Numbered from the stretch's first letter, positions 46,942-56,570 are shown. The stretch: 61,025 bases of DNA from an uncultured Eubacterium sp. (GCA_937894585.1 CALBGO010000027.1:1-61025); one strand, 5' to 3'. Numbers and translations are program-made. The notes: generated by a model from the letters alone, not told the origin.

Positions 46942-48129
46942 TTACCGGTTCTTTTCCTTCGAAAGAAGGGATACCGCTTTCTGCAGCTGCTTATCCCGCT
47001 TACTGCCCGCAGGCTGTTTTACGGTATAGTCGGGACTTACTCCGGTTTTATGGATTTTATGATTTTTAGGAGAAAGATACTGCATGGTGGTCAGTTTCAG
47101 CGAGCTGTGATCTGCAAACTCCATCTGGCTCTGAACGATTCCCTTTCCGAAACTCTTTACGCCCACCAAAGCTCCGCCCTCGTTGTCTTTTACCGCCGCA
47201 GCCAGAATTTCCGAAGCGCTGGCACTTTTTTCGTCGATCAGAAGAATATAAGGAAGCCCTGTACATTTCTCATCGGAATTATAATATTTCTTCTCTCCTT
47301 TGCTGTCCTCAGTATGCATAATATTACATTCCGGCAGCAGAAGATCGGCAATTTCAACACTCGGGTCCATCAGTCCGCCCGGATTTCCCCGAAGGTCGAT
47401 AATAAGACCCGGTACCTTTTTATTTTCAAATCCGGCAAGCTCTGTCGCAAACTGCTCTGCCGTGGTTTTCTCAAAGGCGGTAATCTGTATGTATCCGTAG
47501 CCGGAATCGAGAACTCCTGCATAAACACTGGGCTCTTCCACTTCGCTGCGTACCAGAGAAACGGTTTTCGTCTCGTTCTTTCTCTCATAGGTAACCTTTA
47601 CCTGACTGCCTTTTTTACCCTGAAGCGCAGCAACAACCCGGTCGGAGTCGGAAAACTCTTTGCCGTCAACCTTCCTGATTTTATCTCCTTCTTTCAGACC
47701 TCCGATATCGGCAGGTCCTCCGTCCATCACGCCGGTAATCAGAAAGTCTCCGTTCTCTGTCTCTACAAAGGTAATTCCCACGCCTGTAAAGACGCCTGTT
47801 ACATACCGGTTCCATTTTTCCGTCTCTTCAGCATTCATATAAACAGAATACTTATCTCCGAGAGATTCGGCAAGGGCTTTATAGATGGCATCCATCTGCT
47901 TTTCTTCATCTACTTTCCACAGAAACTGCTCTTCGATTGTTTTCTGCATCGTATAAAGCTTCCCGTATTTTTCCGACATATCCATAAGGGTATCGTAATC
48001 GTCTGTCTGAACCAGTTTTACATCTTTTATCTGCGCAAACACACAGAAGCCGCCGAAAACCGCAAGAAGCGTGGCAAGCATTACTCCTGCAAGGGTCAGT
48101 GCAAAAGCTCTCTTTTTCATTTTAATCAT
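46942..48129 (-). CDS. C-terminal processing peptidase, S41 family with PDZ
   Basis: A 395-residue exported protease: signal anchor (MKKRAFALTLAGVMLATLLA), a cap region, then a PDZ domain (FTGVGITFVETENGDFLITG, DIGGLKEGDKIRKVDGKEF) and the S41 core (GLIIDLRGNPGGLMDPSVEI, ILLIDEKSASASEILAAAVK with the nucleophilic Ser, GVKSFGKGIVQSQ with the Lys). It is of CtpA/CtpB type, which in spore-formers processes signalling factors, and it is often linked with ftsEX as here. Confidence 0.93.
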   Translation of the reverse strand: MIKMKKRAFALTLAGVMLATLLAVFGGFCVFAQIKDVKLVQTDDYDTLMDMSEKYGKLYTMQKTIEEQFLWKVDEEKQMDAIYKALAESLGDKYSVYMNAEETEKWNRYVTGVFTGVGITFVETENGDFLITGVMDGGPADIGGLKEGDKIRKVDGKEFSDSDRVVAALQGKKGSQVKVTYERKNETKTVSLVRSEVEEPSVYAGVLDSGYGYIQITAFEKTTAEQFATELAGFENKKVPGLIIDLRGNPGGLMDPSVEIADLLLPECNIMHTEDSKGEKKYYNSDEKCTGLPYILLIDEKSASASEILAAAVKDNEGGALVGVKSFGKGIVQSQMEFADHSSLKLTTMQYLSPKNHKIHKTGVSPDYTVKQPAGSKRDKQLQKAVSLLSKEKNR

Positions 48130-48140
48130 ATTGAATCACC

Positions 48141-49781
48141 TTATTCCTCCGCATCAAGTACGGTAATCTGCAAATACCTTCTGCCGTTCCAGGACTGACT
48201 GTCCAGAGTTCCCGTCACATCGATTCTCTGTCCCTTTTTCAGCATTTCATCGTATGCAGACGCATTTTTAAATATGACAGCGGATATTTCTTTTCCGTTA
48301 TCCAAAATACCGGTAAATTTCGTATACTGCCCCTTGTTTCCCATTCTGCGCAAAGCTGTCGGTCTTACAGAAAACCGTACCACAGGCTGCGGATTTTCGC
48401 AGCCGAACGGCGCAAGCTTTGCAAGTTCTTCCACAAGTTCAAAATTCACATCCTCTGCCGCAAGAATAAGATCGGGCTTTACCTTCCCATCAAGAAGAGA
48501 AGGATTTTCGGAAAGAAGCCGTTTCATAGATTGATTCAGATTCTCCCGAAGCGTCCGAAGATGCTCTTTCTTCATGGTAAATCCGCAGGCAGCCGCATGA
48601 CCGCCGAAGCGTTCAAACAGATTCTCATTTTCTTTCAGAAGATGATATAAATTGATGCCGGGAATTCCCCGCCCGGTTCCCTTAAAACAGCCGTCTGCCG
48701 TAGGTGTTACAATGACTGCGGGCTTGTGAAAAGTTTCTTTCAGCTTCCCCGCCACGATACCCGTAATACCTTCGTGCGCGTCCTCAAGATCTATGACAAG
48801 AAAAAGATCTTCTCTATATCTATCTTCTGCAATCCGCCTGCAGAGTTCAAAAGTTTCATTCTGAATACGCTTTCGCTCCTCATTGCAGGAAATCAAGGTT
48901 TCCACACCCTTCTCCGCCGCTGCCTCATCAGACTCCATCATCAGAGACGCTGCAATCCGCGCCTGTTTCATTCTGCCCGAAGCATTCAGATGCGGTACGA
49001 TAATGAAAGAAATATTCTCAGAACCAATCCGCCCTCTCTGCAGCCCCGCAGCCTCAATCAGTTTAGAAAGCCCTGGTCTTTGTGTCAGATTTACTGAACG
49101 AATACCGTACTTTGCCAAGGTTCTGTTCTCATCAGTCAGAGGGACAATATCGCCGATGGTTCCGACACCGACCAAATCCAAAGTTCTGTTGACAACAGAT
49201 TTCGGCAGTCCTGTTTCTGCCGCAAGAGCTTGAGCCAGCTTAAAAGCCACTCCCACCCCCGCAAGATGTTTGAACGGGTAATCGCAGCCTTTCTGCATGG
49301 GATTGATAATCAGACAATCCGCGGCTTTATCAGTCATGGTATGATGATCCGTAACCAAAATCTTCAGCCCGATTTTCTTTGCATGTTCCACTTCGACGCA
49401 GGAAACACTGCCGCAGTCTACCGTTACCACAAGATCTGCACCGTCTGCCTTAATCTTATCCAAAGCTCCGCAGTTAAGTCCGTATCCTTCGTCAAAACGA
49501 GACGGAATATAGTATGTCAGACGGTCTGTCAGATGAGACAGGACTTCCATCAGCACTGCGGTCGAAGTAATTCCATCGGCATCGTAATCACCGTAAATAC
49601 AGATTTTCTCATCGTCCTCAATGGCAGACAATATTAAATCCACTCCCGCCTCCATATTGCGAAGCAGGAATGGATCATAAGTTTTCTGAGGCTTGTCCGA
49701 CAGAAACTCCGCTATCTCCGCTTCTGCCGTAATACCTCGTTTATTCAGTAATTCTATGACTTTCGGTTGTAACTTCATCAT
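48141..49781 (-). CDS. recJ: Single-stranded-DNA-specific exonuclease RecJ
   Basis: A 546-residue DHH-family 5'-3' exonuclease. Motifs include ICIYGDYDADGITSTAVLME, LVVTVDCGSVSCVEVEHA, LVTDHHTMTDKAADCLIINP, DIVPLTDENRTLAKYG and the DHHA1 end with FGGHAAACGFTMKKEHL. The C-terminal OB-like domain (VRFSVRPTALRRMGNKGQYT) is present. It acts in recombination and mismatch repair. Confidence 0.94.
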   Translation of the reverse strand: MMKLQPKVIELLNKRGITAEAEIAEFLSDKPQKTYDPFLLRNMEAGVDLILSAIEDDEKICIYGDYDADGITSTAVLMEVLSHLTDRLTYYIPSRFDEGYGLNCGALDKIKADGADLVVTVDCGSVSCVEVEHAKKIGLKILVTDHHTMTDKAADCLIINPMQKGCDYPFKHLAGVGVAFKLAQALAAETGLPKSVVNRTLDLVGVGTIGDIVPLTDENRTLAKYGIRSVNLTQRPGLSKLIEAAGLQRGRIGSENISFIIVPHLNASGRMKQARIAASLMMESDEAAAEKGVETLISCNEERKRIQNETFELCRRIAEDRYREDLFLVIDLEDAHEGITGIVAGKLKETFHKPAVIVTPTADGCFKGTGRGIPGINLYHLLKENENLFERFGGHAAACGFTMKKEHLRTLRENLNQSMKRLLSENPSLLDGKVKPDLILAAEDVNFELVEELAKLAPFGCENPQPVVRFSVRPTALRRMGNKGQYTKFTGILDNGKEISAVIFKNASAYDEMLKKGQRIDVTGTLDSQSWNGRRYLQITVLDAEE

Positions 49782-49788
49782 TCACCTG

Positions 49789-50835
49789 TTAAAAATATGA
49801 CATCGGGTCCACATAGGAACCGTTTACTCTTACTTCAAAGTGCAGATGCGGACCTGTGGAAACACCGCTGTTGCCCGATGCCGCAATCACATCGCCTCTG
49901 GAAACCTTCTGTCCCACACTGACATGCAGACTGTCGTTATGACCGTAAAGAGTACTGATTCCGCTGCCGTGGTCAATTACTACCGCAACACCGTATCCTC
50001 CGTAGCCGTAACTTGCCACAATTACAGTTCCGTCAGCGGCTGCATAAACGGGAGAGCCGTAGCTGCAGCCTATATCCACTCCGGTATGACCTGTATAAAC
50101 GCCTGTCACCGGATGAATTCTGAACCCGAAAGGAGAAGTAATCAGAGTTGTATTGGTCGGCCACATAAACTTACCGCCTTCATATTTGTGAGAAGGATTC
50201 TGAAGGGCTGCAATCTCACTGCTGATCCGGTCGGCTTCCGCGTTGAGTTCGTCAAGCTTTGCCTGCAGCGCTTCCTTGTCAGCCTTCAGTGCCTGCTGCT
50301 TTTCTTCCGCCGCTGCTTTCTGAACCGACAATTCCTGCTGCTGAACTTTCAGCGCCGCTTCTTTCTCGGACAGTTCTTTTTCCTGCTGCTCCAGTTCTTC
50401 CAAAGTATCCTGATCGTTTTGGTAGATGCGCTGAATCATCTCCAGATTGGTAAGAAACTCGGAAAGACTGCTGGAGCCCAAAAGAACATCCAGATAACCG
50501 ACAGAACCGTTCTTGTACATAGTTCTGAGTCTTTTGTTCAAACCCTTCTGCCGCTGCTCCATATCGCGAACGGTCTGCTCAATATCCGCCTGCGCCTGTT
50601 CAATCTGCGCCTGCTTGGAATCCATCTCCGCTTCAAGCTTATCTACCTCGGCCTGCTGGTTTTCAATATCTGCGACCAGCTGAGACATATCGTTTTTTAC
50701 ATCTTCTGTCTGCGTTTTAATATCGTCGAGTTCTTCCTGCTTATCTGCTTTGCTGTCGGCATAAGACAGACTGTATGTACCGAGCGCCGTAACCATTGCG
50801 GCAATCAGCAGACAAATCAGTGTTTTTCTTTTCAT
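49789..50835 (-). CDS. Secreted M23 (LytM) hydrolase with coiled coil, EnvC/PcsB-like
   Basis: A 348-residue protein with a signal peptide (LICLLIAAMVTALGTYSLSY), a coiled coil over residues 30-210, and a C-terminal M23 domain with HTGVDIGCSYGSPVYAAADG and GPHLHFEVRVNGSYVDPM (zinc ligands H, D and H). Placed directly after ftsEX, it is probably the peptidoglycan hydrolase that FtsEX switches on at division, as for EnvC in Escherichia coli and PcsB in Streptococcus. Confidence 0.93.
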   Translation of the reverse strand: MKRKTLICLLIAAMVTALGTYSLSYADSKADKQEELDDIKTQTEDVKNDMSQLVADIENQQAEVDKLEAEMDSKQAQIEQAQADIEQTVRDMEQRQKGLNKRLRTMYKNGSVGYLDVLLGSSSLSEFLTNLEMIQRIYQNDQDTLEELEQQEKELSEKEAALKVQQQELSVQKAAAEEKQQALKADKEALQAKLDELNAEADRISSEIAALQNPSHKYEGGKFMWPTNTTLITSPFGFRIHPVTGVYTGHTGVDIGCSYGSPVYAAADGTVIVASYGYGGYGVAVVIDHGSGISTLYGHNDSLHVSVGQKVSRGDVIAASGNSGVSTGPHLHFEVRVNGSYVDPMSYF

Positions 50836-50857
50836 CTTTTTTAAGCCTCCCTTATAC

Positions 50858-51754
50858 TTAGGTATCTAAAAATCTTCTCATGGATATGATACTTCCCCAT
50901 GCGCCGATACTGATTCCCATAGCAAGGAATATACAGATCAAGTTCATAGAAAGATACCCTGCCGGAACCAGAGGCGACGACAGAATTGTCATAACCTGCA
51001 CACCGATAATATCCACCACTTTACTGTAGATTGCAAAGGTGATACCGGCAGACACCAGTGAAGCAAAAACTCCGATGATAATGCCCTCTGCTAAAAACGG
51101 ACCTCTGATAAACCAGTTGGTCGCTCCGACATATTTCATAATGGAGATTTCTCTCGCTCTTGCAAATACAGTTAATTTAATCGTATTGGAAACAACCACC
51201 ACAGAAACAACGACTAAAAACGCCATAATAATCAGCGCTGCAATCTGCAGAAAATTAGTTACCTTCGTCAGCTTCTCGACAGTCTCCTGATAATACTTCA
51301 CATCCTCTACGCCTTCCATGCCCGCCGCATATTCCGTAATATCACCGGCGCCTTCAAGGGAGGATACCGTAATCAGAATGGAATTCGGCAGAGGATTGTC
51401 TCCCAGTGAATCCAAAAGATAACTGCTTTCTCCCCAGCGGGATTTCATAATCTTCAAAGCGTCGTCTTTGGTTCGGTATTCCACTTTTTTTACAGACTTC
51501 TGTTCTTCAAAATCATCCATAATCTGCTGAGCTTCTTCAGTAGTCGTAGAATCCAGCAGGAAAATTTCCACCTGATCGTAGTCGCTTTTTACCATCTCGG
51601 TAAAAAGATTGATGTTCACGGTAACTACAAAGAACAGTCCCAAAATCAGCATCATCGCCGTAATTGCAAAGACAGAAGCCAGACTCATTCCCTTGTTTCT
51701 TCCGATCTGCAGAAAAGCCTGTTTCAAATTATACATAATCCGGTTCATCGCCAA
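50858..51754 (-). CDS. ftsX: Cell-division ABC transporter permease FtsX
   Basis: A 298-residue protein. It starts MNRIMYNLKQAFLQIGRNKG (cytoplasmic), has one membrane segment, a large outside loop and three C-terminal membrane segments. GATNWFIRGPFLAEGIIIG is typical. It overlaps ftsE by 26 bases. Confidence 0.95.
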   Translation of the reverse strand: MAMNRIMYNLKQAFLQIGRNKGMSLASVFAITAMMLILGLFFVVTVNINLFTEMVKSDYDQVEIFLLDSTTTEEAQQIMDDFEEQKSVKKVEYRTKDDALKIMKSRWGESSYLLDSLGDNPLPNSILITVSSLEGAGDITEYAAGMEGVEDVKYYQETVEKLTKVTNFLQIAALIIMAFLVVVSVVVVSNTIKLTVFARAREISIMKYVGATNWFIRGPFLAEGIIIGVFASLVSAGITFAIYSKVVDIIGVQVMTILSSPLVPAGYLSMNLICIFLAMGISIGAWGSIISMRRFLDT

Positions 51755-52463
51755 AGACCTCCTCTTCTTCTAAAGATTCGCCTTCTTCCTCGTAGCCGTA
51801 CTGTCCGAACTCATCTCTTACGATATGACCCGACTCAATTGCAACAACTCGCTTTTGCATTCTGTCTACGATATCTTTGGCGTGGGTTACCATAACTATG
51901 GTAGTTCCCGTCAGATTAATCTGGTTCAAAAGATCCATAATCTCCGAAGCGGTATCGGGGTCCAGGTTCCCCGTCGGCTCATCCGCAATAAGCACGGTAG
52001 GATTATTGATAATAGCCCTTGCAATGGCAACGCGCTGCTGTTCTCCCGCCGAGAGCTCGTCGGGGTATTTGTCGGCCTTGTCGCTGATACCCACAAGACT
52101 TAATACCTGCGGCACTCTTTTACGAATCTGCCGCTTCTGCTTATGAAGAATCTCCATAGCAAAAGCCACATTTTCATATACCGTCTTCTTAGGCAGAAGG
52201 CGGAAATCCTGAAACACGATGCCTATCTTTCTTCGGAGCATGGGAATCTCACGATTACTCAGCGTGGTAACCTCCTGCCCGTCAACATTAATACTTCCCG
52301 AGTCGGCATTGATTTCCTTCAGAATCAGTTTAATGAAGGTCGATTTACCCGCACCGCTTGGACCGACCAGAAACACGAAATCGCCCTTTTTGATATGAAT
52401 GCTGGCATTCTCAAGACCGATATTCGAATTATATATTTTAGTCACATTATCGAATGTAATCAT
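51729..52463 (-). CDS. ftsE: Cell-division ATPase FtsE
   Basis: A 244-residue ABC ATPase: VFLVGPSGAGKSTFIKLIL (Walker A), VFQDFRLLPKKTVYENVAFA (Q-loop), ELSAGEQQRVAIARAI (signature), NPTVLIADEPTGNLDP (Walker B). A C-terminal acidic tail (YEEEGESLEEEEVFGDEPDY) is unusual. The ATG at 52463 follows AAAGGAAAGGGACATAT. Confidence 0.96.
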   Translation of the reverse strand: MITFDNVTKIYNSNIGLENASIHIKKGDFVFLVGPSGAGKSTFIKLILKEINADSGSINVDGQEVTTLSNREIPMLRRKIGIVFQDFRLLPKKTVYENVAFAMEILHKQKRQIRKRVPQVLSLVGISDKADKYPDELSAGEQQRVAIARAIINNPTVLIADEPTGNLDPDTASEIMDLLNQINLTGTTIVMVTHAKDIVDRMQKRVVAIESGHIVRDEFGQYGYEEEGESLEEEEVFGDEPDYV

Positions 52464-52566
52464 ATATGTCCCTTTCCTTTTGGATTGAGTGCATTTATGC
52501 ACTGACATAGGAATTATACTATATTTCGACCTTTTTTTCAAACCGAAATAAGCTATATCCTGCAGA

Positions 52567-53337
52567 TTACTGTGAAACTTTTGTGAAAATCGGCAAAATC
52601 TGACTGCGGATTTCTTTGTTTTCCCAGGAAAACCGACAGGCAAATTCGTCAGCATAAAACAGCTGCGCCGATATTTCCGGAAGCCACAAAAGATTTCGTG
52701 TTTTCAGATATGCGCTGACCTGACGACGATTGATTCCGCTTCCCGCTCTGTTTACAATCCATTTTAAAGGCATACCCGAAACCTCAAGCCCCTTCAGCAT
52801 GGCAAAACGCCGGCTGTTTCTGATCAGTTTGGACGGCAGCGGATCCACCACGACGATCAGGCGGTCCATATCCATCAGAAATTCATCCCACCGGCTTTCC
52901 GCAGCAAAATCAAAAATACAGATTTCTCCTGTCACACCGGCAATAAGTCTTGCCTTCTGATTCTCATCCAAGTCCGCTTTTTCTTCGCAGGACCATGGGC
53001 CCGGCAAAATCCAGCTGATCTCTTTTTCCATATTCTTTTTGCCCCGCACCGGTTTCCCCTCGAATATCATTCTGTAAATATCGTAAAACCGGCGGCATGT
53101 AAACCGTTGTTCCATTGCCGCCGCATCGTAAAGAAGTTTATCCGCCTCTGACGGAGTCAGGCACTGGCAATAAGTCACACAATTCCCCTTTTCTGCAAAA
53201 TAAAAGGCCAAAGAGGTTGCAACAAAAGTTGTCCCAACACTTCGGCCAAGTCCCGTTACCCCGATATTCACCTGTTCCGGATTTTCTCTGCCGCATCCTG
53301 CACTCTGCTGCACCCTGCGGATAAAAGTTCTGTTCAT
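52567..53337 (-). CDS. MinD/ParA-like P-loop ATPase
   Basis: A 256-residue protein with a deviant Walker A motif (GVTGLGRSVGTTFVATSLA), then ICIFDFAAESRWDEFLMDM and LIVVVDPLPSKLIRNSRR, corresponding to switch regions. The Walker A Lys of the signature position is replaced by Arg or Ser, so ATP hydrolysis may be altered. Such proteins appear in Clostridia without a clear function. The gap to ftsE (about 100 bases) holds the ftsE promoter. Confidence 0.75.
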   Translation of the reverse strand: MNRTFIRRVQQSAGCGRENPEQVNIGVTGLGRSVGTTFVATSLAFYFAEKGNCVTYCQCLTPSEADKLLYDAAAMEQRFTCRRFYDIYRMIFEGKPVRGKKNMEKEISWILPGPWSCEEKADLDENQKARLIAGVTGEICIFDFAAESRWDEFLMDMDRLIVVVDPLPSKLIRNSRRFAMLKGLEVSGMPLKWIVNRAGSGINRRQVSAYLKTRNLLWLPEISAQLFYADEFACRFSWENKEIRSQILPIFTKVSQ

Positions 53338-53665
53338 AGAGCGGTTCCTTTCTCACAAAATCCGCGGTCGGCGATCGGCAGCCGACAGCCGACAATTCCG
53401 CGCCTGCGGATTCCCCTTTCTGCAGTTTTATTATACACCGCACCTTCAGGAAAAACAAGGGTTATTTGTAAATTTCTTACTTTTCTTTGTCATCATTTGA
53501 CTTGCATACTTTCCCGCCTTAAATCCATATATTGCTGATATAATCCGCCGATACAGTCAAATAAGTTTACCGGTCCGTATTTTTTCTGTATTTTAAACAA
53601 ACAGTATCCGCACAGTGTGCAAAAAAAAGCAGGGCGCAGAAGACTATCCTTCGTCCCTGCGTCCG
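53338..53665. other. Intergenic region, no gene seen
   Basis: 328 bases with a GC-rich repeat of CGGC units near 53371-53397, AT-rich stretches and no ORF with an SD site. It probably contains the promoter for the MinD-like gene. I see nothing else here. Confidence 0.5.
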
Positions 53666-54103
53666 CTATTTTACATATTCGGCCCGAAGCTCAATTATAT
53701 CGGGCAGCCCTTTCAGATCGGCCTTTGCCGCTGCCGTCGGATAACTTACAATCTGCGCTGCATTTTCCGGCTGCGACGGATCTGCAAAATTTGCATACAC
53801 AATCAGTTTCGTTTTGTTATCCTTCTTTTCCAGTTCCATCTTTTCGATACTTACTTCATATCCCGATGTTGCTTTTTCCCCTCTGGTTACAATGACATAA
53901 ATTTCATCGTTCACCCTGCACGCCAGCGCCCGCTCAAGTTCCCTGTATTCCGGCAGAATTTCCGCTTCCAGCTCTCTCGGCATATTCTTTCCCGCAACTT
54001 CTTCAAATTTCACATCGGTATTACCCGATTTAATCCCGAAAGTCACAAGCAGGCCGACCAAAAGAATCACAGAAACCGAAATTGCGATGATTTCCTTTTT
54101 CAT
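53666..54103 (-). CDS. Exported PrcB-like C-terminal domain protein
   Basis: A 145-residue protein with an N-terminal membrane segment (EIIAISVSVILLVGLLVTFG) and a beta-rich domain, VNDEIYVIVTRGEKATSGYE and VSYPTAAAKADLKGLPDIIE, which is the PrcB_C form (protease complex-associated). The role in this organism is unknown. The SD site is GAAAGGAGACGGTCTT. Confidence 0.75.
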   Translation of the reverse strand: MKKEIIAISVSVILLVGLLVTFGIKSGNTDVKFEEVAGKNMPRELEAEILPEYRELERALACRVNDEIYVIVTRGEKATSGYEVSIEKMELEKKDNKTKLIVYANFADPSQPENAAQIVSYPTAAAKADLKGLPDIIELRAEYVK

Positions 54104-54189
54104 AAGACCGTCTCCTTTCCATGCGTCTAATAGACTGTATGAGATAGGCCCGCAGATTATGTTAAGAAGAATGGCAGAAAACGGTCTTC

Positions 54190-54255
54190 ATAAAAATCCC
54201 GCAGGTTTTATCCGATATCATTAACCAGATATCAGCTTTACCTGCGGGAGTTTTT
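54190..54255. terminator. Bidirectional terminator between transketolase and PrcB-like genes
   Basis: CCCGCAGGT (54198-54206) pairs with ACCTGCGGG (54240-54248). T tracts flank it on both strands (TTTTTA on minus, AGTTTTTC on plus). It ends the transketolase transcript. Confidence 0.75.
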
Positions 54256-54325
54256 CATACAATATAAATTTTATTTACCTGTGAACAGTTTTCCTGGTCT
54301 TTATCAGGCTGCGCCGTCTTTATTC

Positions 54326-55255
54326 TTAATATACCTGTCTGACTGCTTCTACGATATCAGCTGCGGTCATACCGTACTTTTCTTTCAATTCGTCAGGTTT
54401 TCCGGACTCGCCGTATGTATCCTGCTGCCCGACCATTGCCATCTTCGCAGGGCATTTTCTGCAGAGAACCTCAGCCACTGCGCTTCCCAGCCCTCCGATG
54501 ACAGAGTGCTCCTCTGCGGTCACAATCTTTCCGGTTTCTTTCGCCGCTTTCACAATCAGTTCTTCGTCCAGAGGTTTAATGGTGTGCATATCGATGACTC
54601 TCACATCAACCCCCTCTGTTTCCAGCTGAGATGCCGCTTCCATAGCTTCGGAAACCATAATGCCTGTTGCAATTACGGTTACATCTTTTCCTTTTCGCAG
54701 AACATTTCCTTTGCCAAGCTCGACATCTGCCGTTTCATCATAAAACACCGGAACTGCAGCTCTTCCCAGTCTCACATAAGCGGGACCGTCCATATCCACA
54801 ACCTGTTTCAAAATTTTTTTTGCACTGACGCTGTCGGACGGGTTGACTACAGTCATTCCCGGAATCGTTCTCATCAGAGCCAGATCTTCAAAGGTCTGAT
54901 GACTTGCGCCGTCTTCCCCTACAGTAATGCCTGCATGAGTTGCGCAGATTTTCACATTGGCGCCGGTATATCCGATGGAATTTCTGATAATCTCAAAGGC
55001 CCTTCCACTGGCAAACATTGCGAAAGTCGATGCGCAGACTGTCTTTCCGGACAATGCCAGACCTGCCGCTGTGCCGTAAAGGTTCTGTTCCGCAATACCC
55101 ATATTGAAAAACCGTTCCGGATAGGTTTTGCCAAACTCCGCAGTCATGGTGGATTTGGAAAGGTCGGCGTCCATAACAACTAAATTCGGATTTTCTGCGC
55201 CCATTTCTACCAGAGCTTTGCCGTATGCGGCTCTCGTTGCCATTTTTTCTGCCAT
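54326..55255 (-). CDS. Transketolase C-terminal subunit
   Basis: A 309-residue half of a split transketolase, with the pyrimidine-binding and C-terminal domains. Motifs include LVVMDADLSKSTMTAEFGKT, GIAEQNLYGTAAGLALSGKT, GVTVGEDGASHQTFEDLAL-like sequence, and ALGKGNVLRKGKDVTV. It partners the N-terminal subunit upstream in the non-oxidative pentose phosphate pathway. The ATG at 55255 overlaps the stop of that gene. Confidence 0.95.
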   Translation of the reverse strand: MAEKMATRAAYGKALVEMGAENPNLVVMDADLSKSTMTAEFGKTYPERFFNMGIAEQNLYGTAAGLALSGKTVCASTFAMFASGRAFEIIRNSIGYTGANVKICATHAGITVGEDGASHQTFEDLALMRTIPGMTVVNPSDSVSAKKILKQVVDMDGPAYVRLGRAAVPVFYDETADVELGKGNVLRKGKDVTVIATGIMVSEAMEAASQLETEGVDVRVIDMHTIKPLDEELIVKAAKETGKIVTAEEHSVIGGLGSAVAEVLCRKCPAKMAMVGQQDTYGESGKPDELKEKYGMTAADIVEAVRQVY

Positions 55256-56073
55256 TACCATTCACCTCCCAGTTCTTCCACTGCCTGTTTCGCTTCTTCT
55301 GCATTCGGCGCTTTGCCATGCCAGCCCGGATTGTCCTCCATAAAGGAAACACCTTTTCCTTTATGCGTCTTGGCAATAACCGCAGTCGGTTTGCCTTTGC
55401 AGGCTCTGGCTTTGTCAAAGGCATCGAAAATTTCATCAAAATCGTGTCCATCAATAACAACGACATTCCATCCAAAAGCCGCAAATTTTTCGTCAATTGG
55501 TTTTACGGTCATTACATCATCATTTTTTCCGTCAATCTGCAGACCGTTAAAATCAATAACGGCAACCAGATTATCGAGCTTATAATGCGCGGCGGACATA
55601 GCAGCCTCCCATACCAGTCCTTCCTGCAGCTCGCCGTCGCCCAGAAGTGTATAAACTCTGCCTGGATTTCCGTCCATTTTGTTTGCCAGCGCCATACCTA
55701 CGCTGACAGAAATACCCTGACCCAGAGATCCTGTGGACATTTCTATTCCCGGAACTTTTTGCATATTCGGATGTCCCTGAAATCTGCTTCCCAGTTTCCG
55801 CAGACTCATCATATCACTGACAGGATAATATCCCCTCTCTGCCAGCGCCGCGTACTGCACGGGACCTGCATGTCCCTTGGACAGAATAAACTTGTCCCTG
55901 TCTGCTTTTTTCGGATCGGCAGGGTCAATATTCATTTCTCTGAAATACAGCGCCGTTACAATATCCGCTGCCGAAAGAGAGCCGCCCGGGTGGCCGGAGC
56001 CGGCATTATGTATTGCGCGAATGACATCAATTCTGATTTTCGACGCCAGTGCTTCATATTCTTTTTTATCCAT
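55255..56073 (-). CDS. Transketolase N-terminal subunit
   Basis: A 272-residue half with the thiamine-diphosphate site GDGELQEGLVWEAAMSAAHY, plus SGHPGGSLSAADIVTALYF, GHAGPVQYAALAERGYY and GSLGQGISVSVGMALANKM. Split transketolases are typical of Clostridia and archaea. SD site AGGTAAATAGGT. Confidence 0.95.
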   Translation of the reverse strand: MDKKEYEALASKIRIDVIRAIHNAGSGHPGGSLSAADIVTALYFREMNIDPADPKKADRDKFILSKGHAGPVQYAALAERGYYPVSDMMSLRKLGSRFQGHPNMQKVPGIEMSTGSLGQGISVSVGMALANKMDGNPGRVYTLLGDGELQEGLVWEAAMSAAHYKLDNLVAVIDFNGLQIDGKNDDVMTVKPIDEKFAAFGWNVVVIDGHDFDEIFDAFDKARACKGKPTAVIAKTHKGKGVSFMEDNPGWHGKAPNAEEAKQAVEELGGEW

Positions 56074-56210
56074 CGTTACCTATTTACCTCCATCTTTATA
56101 GAATTATATTTACAAAGGAAAGCCGCTTTATTTTTTCAAAAAGCTCTGTTACCGGAAGTCTTTTTGGAAATTTCTTTATAAAAAGCTGCGGCTCTCCTAA
56201 AAAATCAAAA

Positions 56211-56570
56211 TCAGTACTGTCTGCTTTCATCAATACCGAGGCTGATGCTCAGCGCCTTGTCTACCGTAGGCAGCTGCGCACTGCTCAGAGTACCGATATG
56301 TTCTTTCAGTCTTTTTTTGTCGATGGTGCGAAGCTGCTCCATCAGAACGACTGAGTTTTTGCTGAGTCCGCCGTCGGCGGCTTCCAGGTTTACATGGGTC
56401 GGAAGCTTTGCTTTCGACTGAGAGGTTATTGCTGCCACTATAATGGTCGGGCTGTATTTGTTTCCTACATCGTTTTGAACTACAAGCACTGGTCTGATTC
56501 CTCCCTGTTCGGAACCGACTACCGGACTTAAATCAGCAAAGAAGAGATCCCCCTTTTTCACTATCAAGTC
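56211..56570 (-). CDS. ndoA: EndoA-type MazF mRNA interferase
   Basis: About 119 residues of the EndoA/MazF type: KKGDLFFADLSPVVGSEQGG, RPVLVVQNDVGNKYSPTIIV, LPTHVNLEAADGGLSKNSVV and MEQLRTIDKKRLKEHIGTLS. In Bacillus it is preceded by its antitoxin gene ndoAI. Here the upstream gene is nnrD and no antitoxin ORF is present, so the antitoxin must be elsewhere or absent. TTG at 56570 gives the usual start MIVKKGD; the first TTG at 56576 is closer to its SD site. Confidence 0.92.
   Translation of the reverse strand, partial: DLIVKKGDLFFADLSPVVGSEQGGIRPVLVVQNDVGNKYSPTIIVAAITSQSKAKLPTHVNLEAADGGLSKNSVVLMEQLRTIDKKRLKEHIGTLSSAQLPTVDKALSISLGIDESRQY

Noticed and set aside
47050..48198. Plus-strand open frame of 382 codons
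   Set aside because: Antisense to the S41 peptidase gene; no SD site and no recognisable product.
49840..50844. Plus-strand open frame of 334 codons
   Set aside because: Antisense to the M23 hydrolase, whose motifs are clear.
54281..55183. Long plus-strand open frame of 300 codons
   Set aside because: It is the antisense shadow of the transketolase C-terminal gene; no SD site and a low-complexity, Cys/His-rich product.
55225..56181. Long plus-strand open frame of 318 codons
   Set aside because: Antisense shadow of the transketolase N-terminal gene, with no start signal and no domain.
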